From Aptenodytes patagonicus (Eukaryota; Chordata; Aves; Sphenisciformes; Spheniscidae), in NCBI RefSeq assembly GCF_965638725.1, contig NC_134958.1, positions 22,632,336 to 22,696,335 of the forward strand: a stretch of 64,000 nucleotides of DNA, in the 5' to 3' direction. Position 1 is the first letter of the stretch; each line of letters starts with the position of its first letter. The position numbers and the translations under genes were made by a program. This document shows positions 50,501 through 60,189 of this stretch, one piece after another. A model generated the notes under the pieces. That model did not search any database, had not been told where the DNA came from, and was given only the letters and a program-made list of their open reading frames with translations.

Positions 50501-51553
50501 TTTGGGGTACGGGTATACAAGCTTCACCAACTTGTGGCTCCATGCCTGCAGTGTGAGCAGAGTAGATCCACAACCAATTAGATCCAGATCCCTTATGCGA
50601 AGGGAGAGTGAGATGTCTTGGCCGGTGAGGTGACCAGCCTTGCAATGGTTGATCTGAAAGTACAATTCCAGTAACAACCATGCCCTATCCCTCTGCAGGG
50701 ATTGGAGACAGAGACCCATCTGCTGCAGGCTGGCATAGGACAGGAGGGAAGGGTTACCTGGGAAGGGCATGGAGGGTGTCAAATAGATGTTATTGGCATC
50801 TTCTATATTGCCTCCTGTGTCCCGAAGGAGAGTGGGTGGCTGCAACCTCGTGGGGTAGAGCCCCTGTGTCCTACAGGCTGCGCTAACTGCTGTGCTCTCC
50901 TCCAGAGGACACCCTGGAGCCTCCCCTGCCCGAACCAGGCTTTCCCCAGTACGGTGTGGCCATCATGGTCGCGTGCGGCCTCTGCATCATTACTGCTCCC
51001 ATTGTCTTGCTGGTGGTAAGGGCGATGTCTGTCTGGCTGCTGGGGCAGACAGACAAGCTGGGGCAAAGCAGCCCCAGCCCCTGCGCAAGGGGAGCGCAGA
51101 GCAGAGGGACCGGCGTGGGGTCAGGCACGGCTGCAGCCTCTGTGCTCTCCTCCCTAGTGTCTGAGTACCAAGAGGCTCAGCTGGCGGGACATGGCGGTCC
51201 TCTGGGACAGAAGAGACCCTGAAGCAGGGACCCAGACCCTGGAAATGGATAACCAAGGGTTCTGGGCATCCTCTGAACAGGCAAGTGGCCTTTACAGTCC
51301 CTGGAATTAAGTTTCTGTGCCTCGGAGCTGGAGCCTTGAAGCACAGCTGGTGTTTCTGCAGGTCACAGGTCCCTGTTGTACCTGGTGATGGTCCTGGGCG
51401 ATGCCAGGAGTTGGAGAAACCCCTTGGAGGGGTGGGGGGGGAGGGAGACCTCACCCCCTGTCCTCGCTGGAGGCGGGCACAGTGACTTCTGCCCCTCTCA
51501 CTTCACAGGGCACTGAGGATGCTCATACACACTGGCAAAGTGACTCTGCCTGA
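44505..51553 (+). CDS. Single-pass membrane mucin-like protein with three SEA domains
   Basis: Thirteen coding exons: 44505-47192, 47702-47760, 48035-48189, 48422-48478, 48615-48718, 48857-48915, 49200-49336, 49412-49536, 49901-49959, 50334-50488, 50906-51015, 51158-51280 and 51509-51553; about 1291 residues. All joins keep frame. Residues 52-70 are hydrophobic (FLVLAICLSATAL), a signal peptide or anchor. M25/M26 are alternative starts. Residues 75-860 are Ser/Thr/Pro/Ala-rich with almost no Cys, so probably O-glycosylated. SEA1 is 865-967, with the autocleavage-type motif NGSVVV. SEA2 is 987-1086 and SEA3 1087-1199. A transmembrane helix lies at about 1216-1236 (YGVAIMVACGLCIITAPIVLLV type), followed by a 55-residue tail. 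Sequons include NGS, NFT and NLS. The last intron has a GC donor (CAG followed by GCAAGT); if it is retained, the tail ends QASGLYSPWN at 51310. I do not recognise a named orthologue; MUC1 and MUC16 are the nearest architectures. Confidence 0.85.
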
Positions 51554-51745
51554 TGAGAGAAGATGCAGCTGATGGGGTGGCAGGGGGAAGCCCAAAGAGG
51601 GGTTGGGGGCAGGGGGAGAGATGCTGAGAAGCTATCCCTGCTCGTTGGGCTGCAGCTGCCAAGTGCTCCTTGAGGATGTGGGCTCAGATGGATGAAGGAA
51701 TGACTTTGTATGTTGAACTTTATTAAACTGTTTATAGAATGCCAA
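51554..51745 (+). other. 3' UTR and polyadenylation signal of the mucin-like gene
   Basis: ATTAAA at 51722-51727 lies in GAACTTTATTAAACTG, about 170 bases after the stop codon. No nearer canonical hexamer is present. Confidence 0.7.
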
Positions 51746-54229
51746 ACCCGGCTGTGAATGGTGTTGAGCCCTCCTGCCCAGGTGGGCTCCCACCCACCAA
51801 GGTACAGCTCCTGGAGGGGGGTGGGGGGGTGGTATAGGAGCTGTAATGGGCAGCTGTCAGGCGGTGTGTGGCTTCTGCTTTACACCCAGGCTTGCTTAAG
51901 AGCTGTAAGCTCCCCCTGGCCAGACCCGGCTTTGAGCAGCCCAAGCCGTGTGCTGCTGGTCTAACTGGCAGCACTGAGCTGAGCTTGGTCTTCTCCAGCT
52001 CTTGACTAACTACTCACGGGTGCTAGGGAGTTAAAAGACCAAGGAAATGCATCCCTCTTTGGGGTGCTTTGGGGGAAATCAAGCCTTGGGCTGTTCCGCA
52101 GGTAAAGCAGCCCTTCCTGCTCTGCACTGGGTGCTTCCCTTCACTCCATCAGGCAAAGCACTCCACGATGGGGGCTGTTACTGCTGGCTACTTAACTACA
52201 AGGCAATGTGTTTTTTCACCTAAAAGCTTGTTTTTTTCCCTTCTTGTGGCACGCTTTTCCCCAGTGCGTGGGACTGGGCTCGGCGTGGAGGCAGAAAGCA
52301 GGCTCTACGTAAAGGTACTCACTTCAAAAAGCAATTTCAGTTGCTTTTTTCTTTAATCTATAATCAAAAGTCATCCAGTCCCGCTGTCCTCCAAACTTCT
52401 TCTCCGAAGCAGGCAGGGAAGAGCCTTGCTGCAGCGAGGGGCAGGGCTGACCCCATCCTGCTCTGGGGGTGCTTGTCCCCGTGCTGCTTGGCAGCCCTCG
52501 TGCCCCGTGAGGGCTGGTCCCGTGGGAGCAGAGAGCCTGGGTGCTGCCGGCAGGGATGCTCCCCTGCTCCTTTCCAAGGGAGAAGGGGGCTAACCCCAGC
52601 CTTTCCCTGTGCTCTGCAGGACAAGGAATGCACTTAGTGATCCTCAACTCCCACCCTCCCCTGCCGGCTCCTGCCTGGGAGTGACCCACAGGCAGCGAAT
52701 TCCTCGGGGGGGGGGGGGGGGGGGCAGAACCTGCTGCATCCCCAAACCTTGAGAAAATCAGAGCTCGGGCACCCGAAGGCATGAAGCAGCCGTCGCTGTT
52801 GCTTGTCAACTCAAATCTGTAGGGCTGGCTTTGCAAATCAAGGGCCACAAGAACTGACTCACCTCCTCTCTTGGGTGTCACTTACCCCCAGCACGTGAGC
52901 AAAGAGTAATAAGTGTAACTCAAAGCCCGACCAGACCAGTTCTGCTGCGCTTGGGAGGAAAAAAGGAAGCGATTCTATAGAAGTCTCTTTAAATGCCGGT
53001 TTTCTAGAAGTGATGCTTACCCGAAGGTGCAGGCAGGAACTACCCGACCTGCAGCGATGAAAGCAAGCGAGCCAAAAAAGGGGGAATCCCAACAAATGGG
53101 CTGAGAGAGTGTGAGAGTTAGCCTGGAGAGAAAAAAACAAACTGTAAGGAAGGAAAACAAGGCAGGGAAAAACAAACAACAACAAAAAAAAACCCCTGGT
53201 CTGTCTAGAAATGACATGGTGGGGCTGTTTGGTGGTGGGAGGTTGCTGGGGTGAATGACTGGGGCCCGGCAGCCGCCTTGCTCTGCCAGGTCTGTGGCAG
53301 GCGCTGGGGCCTTGCCTGATGCCCTTGAACCCCATGGTGTCCCTGAGGTCCCACCAGCAGCGTCCCCCCCCTCGCCTGGTCCCCGCCATGGCCCCACACT
53401 GGGAGCTGAGACTCATTGGGTTTTGCTGAGTGCCAGTAACTCGGATGCCACCACCGTGTCACCTTGCTCCCTGGGTGACCCAGCCGGCACCGGGCCCCTG
53501 CTCAGGGCCAGTCCCTGGGAAAGCCTTCGCGATGCCACAGGCTCTGGGCTCCTTCCTGTGCCTCTCCTCCTCCTCCTCCTCCTCCATTCCCCCAGACCCA
53601 AAAGTCGGCATCGACGTTAACACGGTTCTCCCCCTCTTCGGGGAAAGAGAAGGTGAAATGAGGGCAGGGCCCTTCCATCAGCTCTCCTGCAGGAGCAAAA
53701 CCCTCCTCATCCTTTTCCTCCTCCTCCTCCTCCTCCTCAGCAGGCTCTCCCTGGTGGGAGACGCGGCTCCCGGGGCATGGGGATGAGCAGCAGAGCGATG
53801 GAGCAGCTTCTGTGTCCCCTAAATGTCGGGGACCAGAGGGGGAGGCCGCATCCTGCTGCAGGGTGCTGTCTGCCTACTGAGCTTTCCTGGGGGGGGGGGG
53901 GGGGGAGGTCCCCGCTGGGGCATCATTCGGTGGTGGGTCCCTGGCTCCCCTGCCCCCCGCGTCGGGGGCTCCCCCTCTCTCACAGGGGTGGGGGCACCAA
54001 ATAGCCCCCTGCCCGACTGCCCCCCACCCAACTGCCACCAGCCTGGCCCCAGGCCCATCCCCAGCAGCCGTGGGGAGCGCAGGGGCGGGGGGCACCCGAA
54101 CTGGAGGGAGGGAGGGACACGCAGTGCGGGACCCCCCCCCCAGCGCTGGGGGCGCTGGTGCGGGCGGGGGCAGCGGGAAGGGGCCGTGCCCCGCGGGAGG
54201 GGCCTCCTCGCCCCGCCCACGCTTCATGC
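51746..54229. other. Intergenic between mucin-like gene and palindrome
   Basis: No exon chain was recognised. Features are a G run of about 21 bases at 52708-52722 and its flank, a C-rich/CTC-rich tract at 53565-53590 and 53705-53740, an A-rich stretch at 53165-53200, and a G run at 53890-53907. Minus-strand frames across 52324-53416 have no recognisable domain. Confidence 0.5.
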
Positions 54230-54231
54230 CC

Positions 54232-54285
54232 CGCCCCTCGCCCCGCCCATTTAAGTCCCGCCCGCCCCGTCCCCGCTGTCGCGGC
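54232..54285 (+). promoter_or_regulatory. Inward-facing promoter-like block, left arm
   Basis: Several CCGCCC boxes precede CGCCCATTTAAG, in which ATTTAAG (54249-54255) is TATA-like. A CpG-rich leader follows, with a donor at about 54700. The same boxes and spacing recur in the right arm although the intervening sequence has diverged. This is predicted from sequence only. Confidence 0.45.
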
Positions 54286-55109
54286 GGCTTCCGGCGCTGC
54301 CCCGGCTCTTCCCGGAGCGGCGGCCCCGGCTCCCTCCGTCCCGCTCCTTCCCCCGGCCGGCAGCGGGCCCGCCCGCTCCCTCCCCGCGCCCGGCCCGGCC
54401 CGGCCTCAGCCCGGGGAGCCCCAGGGCGGGGGAGCCGCCGTGTCCCCGCTCCCCTCGGTGTCCCCGCTCCCCTCGGGGCCGCCGCCCCCAGCCCCCGCCC
54501 TCGCCCTCCCGCGGGGAGGCGGCCCGGGCCCGGGCGGAAGGGGCCGGGAGCGGGAAGGGGCCGGGCCGGGGCAGGAGCCCCCGGGGCAGGAGCGGGCTCG
54601 GCGGGGCCCGGCCCCTGGTGCCGTCCCGGCCCGCCCGGAGAGGCCGGGGCCGACCGTGCCGCGGCCCCGGGGCCCGGCCTGGAGGACCTCGGCGGCGACG
54701 GTGAGTGGGGCCGCCCCGAGCCCGGGTGAGGGGCGCCGGGGGCCGCGGGGTGTCCCGGGCAGGGCCCGGCTGCAGCGGGGCCGGGCGGGCCGGAGGCCGG
54801 CGGGGGGCGGCTGCGGGCTCCCGGGGGCGGGGGGACCGGGGGGTCTCGGCTCGGCCGGGCCGGGCCGGGCCGGGCGACGCTGCTCGCCGACGGGGGCTGG
54901 GGCGGCCCGGCAGAGCCGGGGGACCCGGGCGGGGCGAGGCGGCCGGCGGGGCTGGACCCCACGGGCGGAGGCCGGGCTCCCTGCCCGCAGGAGGACGAGG
55001 CGACCCCGGGCTCCCGCCCGCACCGGCTCCTGGCTCCTGGCTGCGGACGGGCCCCGGCCCCCTGCCCGGCCCCGGCCCCCTGCCCGGCGGCGCTGGCCCT
55101 GCAGCCCCG

Positions 55110-56570
55110 GGACGCCCCGTTACAGCTCCAGCTCACGCACGCTTTGCCGCGGCTCCCGGCTGTCCCGGCTCCGCTGACGGACGCTCCAGCTCGGCAGCAG
55201 CTCGGCTCCAGCCCCGCCGTCGCCGGTTCGGCTCCGGCCCTGCAGCCTTTCGGGCCCTGCCCCGCGGTCTTGATCCCGGCCCCGGCGCCTTTGCTCCAGC
55301 TCCAGCACCGCGGTCGGTACGTCAGCTCCAGCTCCGCACCGTGTCAGCCCCGGCCCCACAGCATTTACTCCAGCTCTAGCCCGGAGGGATCTGTTTCAGC
55401 TTTAGTCCTGGCGCCTGTATGTCAGCCCCAGCCCTACGGTATTTCTTTCAGCTCCAGCCCCATCCCCAGAGTGTTCCTTTCAGCTCCAGCCCCAGGGTTT
55501 TTGTTTCAGCTCCAGCTCTAGTCTCCATTTCAGCCCCTGCCCTGCAGTCTCCATTTCAGCTCCAGCCCCTTCCCCAGGGTCTTTATTTCAGCCCCAGCCC
55601 TGTGGTCGGCATTTCAGCCCCAGCCCTGCAGTCTTCATCTCAGCTCTGTGATGTTTCAGCTCCAGCTCTATTTATTTCAGCTCCAGCTCTGCGTTGGTCC
55701 AGCCCCAGCTCCAGCCCTACAGTCTTTATTTCAGCCCCAGCCCTGCGGTCTGTGTTTCGGCTCCAGCCCCACACTCTGGATTCCGGCTCTAACCCTGCAG
55801 CGTTTATTCCGGCTCTAGCCCCTGCCGTACAATCTTTATTCCAGCTCCAGCCCTGCAGTCTTTATTCCAGCCCTACGGTCGGTGTTTCAGCCCCAGCCCC
55901 CGGTCTTTATTTCAGCCCCAGCCCTATGGTATTTCTTTCAGCTCCATCCCCTTCCCCCGAGTGTTTCTTTCAGCTCCAGCTCTGTGTTGTGTCAGCTCCA
56001 GCCTTAAGGTCGCTATTTCAGCCCCAGCCCTACAGTCTTTATTCCGGCTCCAGCGCAACGGTTGGCATTTCAGCTCCAGCCCTGCAGTCTTCATCTCAGC
56101 TCTGTGTTAATTCAGCCCCAGCTCCAGCCCTGCGGTCTTTATTCCAGCTCCAGCCCTGCGGTCTTTATTCCAGCTCCAGCCCTGCGGTCTTTATTCCAGC
56201 TCCAGCCCTGCGGTCTTTATTCCAGCTCCAGCCCTGCGGTCTTTATTCATTTCAGCTCCAGCCCCGCATTTATTCCAGCTCTGCGTCACGTCAGCCCCAG
56301 CCCCAGGGTCAGTGCTTCTGCCCCAGCCCCAAACTACGTATTTCAGCCCCAGCCCTCCAGCCCGGTGGTGGTTCAGCCCCAGCGTATTTATTCCAGCTCT
56401 GTGACCTCTCGGCTCCAGCCCCACACTCTTTATTTCAGCTCCAGGGTCCCTAGTCCAGCTCCGGCCCCGCTGTGTTTATGTCACCTTCGGCCCTACAATC
56501 TTTATTTCAGGTCTGGCTCCACCCTGACACATTCACTTCAGCACCGGCCCTACGGCCTTTAGTACGGCTC
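55110..56570. repeat. 26-bp minisatellite, left arm
   Basis: Degenerate array with core CAGCTCCAGCCCTGCGGTC followed by TTTATTC. The best copies are at about 56125-56250. Other units are variants with TTTCAGCCCCAGCCCT or extra bases. On the plus strand each unit resembles a 3' splice site (TTTATTTCAG). On the minus strand most units contain AATAAA. Long open frames here only reflect the lack of stops. Confidence 0.93.
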
Positions 56571-56672
56571 CAGCTCCGCATCCTTCCCGCAGCCAGCTGC
56601 TCCTGGGTCTCCCGGCAGCGCTGGGGCTGGTGACAAGGTCACAAATCAGTCACTGCCAGCACTGTCCCAGCA

Positions 56673-56684
56673 CTGAATAAAGCG
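56673..56684 (+). terminator. Poly(A) signal, outer unit, left arm
   Basis: CTGAATAAAGCG, with AATAAA at 56676-56681. It is followed by GTTGACCC and a pyrimidine-rich stretch. The mirror copy is at 60084-60095. Confidence 0.5.
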
Positions 56685-57363
56685 TTGACCCCCCCAGCCC
56701 CTTTCGCCCAGAGACTCTCTCATGCGTTGAGTTCGGCCTGGCGCAGGCCAGTGCCTGGGGGGCAAACGCCACCGGACCCCCACCTCCGGTGAGGGGCCCG
56801 CAGCCCTGCCCCCCACCCACCTGCCCACAGCCCTGCCCCCACCCACCTGCCCACAGCCCCCCCGGGGAGCCCCCACCCTGGGGTTTGGGGGCTGGGACTG
56901 GCCTCTTGGCCTCCCCTTCCCCACCCCAAAAGGTGGCACTCAGGCCGGTTCCGAGCCTCAGACCCGCAGCCCTGGGCCCCAACCCCCCCAGCTCGTGTTC
57001 GGGCCCAGACCCGCAGCCCTGGGCCCCAACCCCCCCAGCTCGTGTTCGGGCCCAGACCCGCAGCCCTCGGCTCCCTTTCCAGGCTCTGAAAGCGCAGCAG
57101 GCGCTTCGTCTTCCTTCTGAGCTGCCGAACCCCCGACCGAGCCGGGGTTTTCAGCCCCAAACCAGCCCCCGGGCTCATCCTCGGGCTCCGACACGCAGCA
57201 CTCGGTCCCCGCTCAGGGGGCTGCAGCCCCCGGGGTGAGGGGGAAGGGGCAGCGCGCCCACCCGCAGCCCGGGGCCCCAGGCAGGGAGCGCTCGGGGGCT
57301 GGGGGCACCTCCCCGGGGAGGGGCCGGCCCCGGGGCCGGGGCCAGCGTGGCTGCCCTCGGTTG

Positions 57364-57375
57364 CGCTTTATTCAG
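57364..57375 (-). terminator. Poly(A) signal, inner unit, left arm
   Basis: The minus strand reads CTGAATAAAGCG (TTTATT at 57367-57372 on plus). It faces the outer-unit signal, so transcripts of the two units in this arm would converge with 3' ends about 0.7 kb apart. Confidence 0.5.
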
Positions 57376-57930
57376 CTGTCGTTATCGCGCGTTACGCTTG
57401 CGACAGTGCAATGAGAGACGAGCGGCGGCTCTAGGATTATCCTTAACGGGGGTGTTATTCCGGGCCCGGGCCCCAGCCCCGCCAGCGCCCCCCCACCCCG
57501 CCCGGGAACCCCCCGCCCCCGGGCAGCGGCCGGTGCCCTTCGCCGCCCCCGCGGGCCCCGGGACCCGCTCGGCGCCGCGCCAGCCTCCGGGGCCACCGCC
57601 GCCGCCCGACCCCAGCGGGGAGCAGCCGGCGGGACGGGGCCACGCTCCCCCGCCGGGCACGGACCCGGGCACGGACCGGCACCCCCGCCCGGGCCGGCTC
57701 TCCCCCGCACCGCCTCCCGCCCGGGGCGCCCGGCCGCGCCGCTCCAGGCCCCGGAGCGGAGGCTCCGGCCCGGCCGGACACCGCGGGCCCGCGGCCGACC
57801 AGCGCCGCCCGCCCGCCGCCCCGCTCCCGGCGCTCCCCGGCCCGCGGAGCGGCACCACCGGCAGCACCCGCCGCGCCGCACGGCCGCCGCCGCCCGCCCG
57901 CGCACGCGCTCTACCGCCGCCGCCGCCCGC
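57376..57930 (-). other. Putative inner transcription unit, left arm
   Basis: It would start at the CCAAT/GC-box core and run outward to the poly(A) signal at 57372. Near its end lies a less GC-rich segment that can be read PPLRIILEPPLVSHC followed by TVASVTRDNDS and a stop overlapping AATAAA. The right arm copy has A for T at the one differing residue. The segment could equally be noncoding. No family was recognised. Confidence 0.3.
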
Positions 57931-57934
57931 CCCG

Positions 57935-58172
57935 CCCCGCCCCGCCCCGCCCCGCCAATCCCGACCCCAGGCAGCGCCCGGCCCCGCCAATCCCGGCCCG
58001 CCCGTTCCCGCCCCGCCCGTCTCCGCTCCGCCCAATCCTGTCACTCCCCGCCCCGCCCGTCTCCGTCTCCGCCCGTCTCCGCCCCGCCCAATCCCGGCCC
58101 GTCCCTTCAATCCGGCCCCGCCCCGCCTGTTCCCGCTCCGCCCAATCCCGGCCCGTCCCTTCACTCCGGCCC
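57935..58172 (-). promoter_or_regulatory. CCAAT/GC-box array, left half of palindrome core
   Basis: Several CCAAT boxes (CCCAATCC, GCCAATCC) alternate with CCCCGCCC boxes. It reads outward on the minus strand and mirrors 58515-58800. Such NF-Y plus Sp1-type clusters are typical of strong, often bidirectional, CpG promoters. Confidence 0.6.
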
Positions 58173-58514
58173 CGCCCCGCCCGGCTCCCCGGCCCCGGTG
58201 CCCCCGCAGGCCCCGATCCCGCCGCCGCCGCTCCGGGAAGCTCGGCCCGGCCGGAGGCGCAGGGACCCCGGTTCCCGCCCCCTCCCCGGAGAGCTCCCGG
58301 CCCGGGCGGTCCCGGCGGCGCGGGGCCGCTGGGGGCTCCGGTGCTTCCCGGCTCTGGGGGCTTGCACGGGGACCGGGAGCGGCCTCGCTGCGGAGCCCCC
58401 CCCGCCATCCCCCGGGCCCAGCACCGCCTGCCGGGACCCCGCGCCCTCCCGGGGCGGCGGCGGCGCGATCGGGGCCTCCGGGGGAGGGGGCGGCGGGGAG
58501 GAGGGAGGGGGAGG
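58173..58514. other. Palindrome spacer
   Basis: About 340 bases between the arms, extremely GC-rich and not self-complementary at large scale. It begins after the left CCAAT/GC-box array and contains GGCGGCGGCGGCGC-type sequence and GGGGGAGGGGGCGG runs. No coding feature is supported. Confidence 0.7.
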
Positions 58515-58800
58515 CGGGTCCGGATGGAAGGGACGGGCCGGGATTGGGCGGGGCGGGGATGGGCGGGGCGGGGCGGGGCCGAGAGTGTCAGGATTGGGCG
58601 GAGCGGAGACGGGATGGGGCGGGGCGGGTGCGCCGGGATGGGGCGGGGCGGAGACGGGCGGAGACGGAGACGGGCGGGGCGGGGAGTGTCAGGATTGGGC
58701 GGAGCGGAGACGGGCGGGGCGGGAACGGGCGGGCCGGGATTGGCGGGGCCGGGCGCTGCCTGGGGCCGGGATTGGCGGGGCGGGGCGGGGCGGGCGGCGG
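58515..58800 (+). promoter_or_regulatory. CCAAT/GC-box array, right half of palindrome core
   Basis: At least five ATTGG boxes (GGGATTGGGCGG, AGGATTGGGCGG, GGGATTGGCGGGGC) interleaved with GGGCGGGGC boxes precede GGCGGCGGCGGTAGAGC. With its mirror half it forms a back-to-back promoter-like core. Confidence 0.6.
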
Positions 58801-59380
58801 CGGTAGAGCGCGTGCGCGGGCGGGCGGCGGCGGCGGCCGTGGGGCGCGGCGGGTGCTGCCGGTGGTGCCGCTCCGCGGGCCGGGGAGCGCCGGTGAGCCG
58901 GGTCGGGGAGTGCCGGGAGCGGGGCGGCGGGCGGGCGGGCGGCGCTGGTCGGCCGCGGGCCCGCGGTGTCCGGCCGGGCCGGAGCCTCCGCTCCGGGGCC
59001 TGGAGCGGCGCGGCCGGGCGCCCCGGGCGGGAGGCGGTGCGGGGGAGAGCCGGCCCGGGCGGGGGTGCCGGTCCGTGCCCGGGTCCGTGCCCGGCGGGGG
59101 AGCGTGGCCCCGTCCCGCCGGCTGCTCCCCGCTGGGGTCGGGCGGCGGCGGTGGCCCCGGAGGCTGGCGCGGCGCCGAGCGGGTCCCGGGGCCCGCGGGG
59201 GCGGCGAAGGGCACCGGCCGCTGCCCGGGGGCGGGGGGTTCCCGGGCGGGGTGGGGGGGCGCTGGCGGGGCTGGGGCCCGGGCCCGGAATAACACCCCCG
59301 TTAAGGATAATCCTAGAGCCGCCGCTCGTCTCTCATTGCGCTGTCGCAAGCGTAACGCGCGATAACGACAGCTGAATAAA
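58801..59380 (+). other. Putative inner transcription unit, right arm
   Basis: It runs outward from the core to AATAAA at 59375-59380. It has a potential donor at about 58892 (GCGCCG followed by GTGAGC) inside a 23-bp insertion absent from the left arm. The terminal segment can be read PPLRIILEPPLVSHC, then AVASVTRDNDS and TGA within TGAATAAA. Coding status is unknown. Confidence 0.3.
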
Positions 59381-59383
59381 GCG
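59372..59383 (+). terminator. Poly(A) signal, inner unit, right arm
   Basis: CTGAATAAAGCG; mirror of 57364-57375. Confidence 0.5.
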
Positions 59384-60083
59384 CAACCGAGGGCAGCCAC
59401 GCTGGCCCCGGCCCCGGGGCCGGCCCCTCCCCGGGGAGGTGCCCCCAGCCCCCGAGCGCTCCCCGCCTGGGGCCCCGGGCTGCGGGTGGACGTGCTCCCC
59501 CTTCCCCGTCACCCCGGGGCCGGGGGCTGCCTCGGGGGGGCTGCAGCCCCCTGAGCGGGGACCGAGTGCTGCGTGTCGGAGCCCGAGGATGAGCCCGGGG
59601 GCTGGTTTGGGGCTGAAAACCCCGGCTCGGTCGGGGGTTCGGCAGCTCAGAAGGAAGACGAAGCGCCTGCTGCGCTTTCAGAGCCTGGAAAGGGAGCCGA
59701 GGGCTGCGGGTCTGGGCCCGAACACGAGCTGGGGGGGTTGGGGCCCAGGGCTGCGGGTCTGAGGCTTGGAACCAGCCCGAGTGCCACCTTTTGGGGTGGG
59801 GAAGGGGAGGCCAAGAGGCCAGTCCCAGCCCCCAAACCCCAGGGTGGGGGCTCCCCGGGGGGGCTGTGGGCAGGTGGGTAGGGGCAGGGCTGCAGGCAGG
59901 TGGGTGGGGGCAAGAGTGGAGAGCAGGGCTGCAGGTGGGTGGGGGGCAAGAGCGGGGGGCAGGGCTGCGGGCCCCTCACCAGAGGTGGGGGGCCGGTGGC
60001 GTTTGCCCCCCAGGCTCTGGCCTGCACCAGGCCGAACTCAACGCATGAGAGAGTCTCTGGGCGAAAGGGGCTGGGGGGGTCAA

Positions 60084-60095
60084 CGCTTTATTCAG
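60084..60095 (-). terminator. Poly(A) signal, outer unit, right arm
   Basis: The minus strand reads CTGAATAAAGCG; mirror of 56673-56684. Confidence 0.5.
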
Positions 60096-60189
60096 TGCTG
60101 GGACAGTGCTGGCAGTGATTGATTTGTGACCTTGTCACCAGCCCCAGCACTGCCGGGAGACCCAGGAGCAGCTGGCTGCGGGAAGGATG

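Larger units (their letters stand above)
54286..56700 (+). other. Putative outer transcription unit, left arm
   Basis: A hypothetical transcript runs from the TATA-like promoter through a donor (GGCGACG followed by GTGAGT at about 54700), across the minisatellite, to AATAAA at 56676-56681. A candidate last exon begins after ccttcccgcag at 56593 and reads PAAPGSPGSAGAGDKVTNQS, then LPALSQH, with the TGA overlapping the poly(A) signal (TGAATAAA). No ATG was placed and no family was recognised. It may be noncoding. Confidence 0.3.
54230..58172 (+). repeat. Left arm of giant inverted repeat (palindrome)
   Basis: About 3.94 kb that recurs in reverse complement at 58515-62397. From about 54430 inward the arms are nearly identical apart from scattered substitutions and gain or loss of short tandem units. 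From 54230 to 54430 they are alignable only in patches (GC boxes and CCCATTTAAG). Matching landmarks are the donor GACGGTGAGT (about 54699), the minisatellite (55.1-56.57 kb), CTGAATAAAGCG (56673-56684), and its inverse at 57364-57375. Confidence 0.95.

Noticed and set aside
55419-56453. 344-codon frame rich in SAPALRSLFQLQP repeats in the left palindrome arm
   Set aside because: Translation of the 26-bp minisatellite; unit gains and losses between arms are not frame-preserving.
57347-59365. 672-codon open frame crossing the palindrome core
   Set aside because: It reads through both arms, so its ends are mirror images of each other's antisense, and its composition is almost only Arg/Pro/Ala/Gly. 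It is open because the region is GC-rich and lacks stops.
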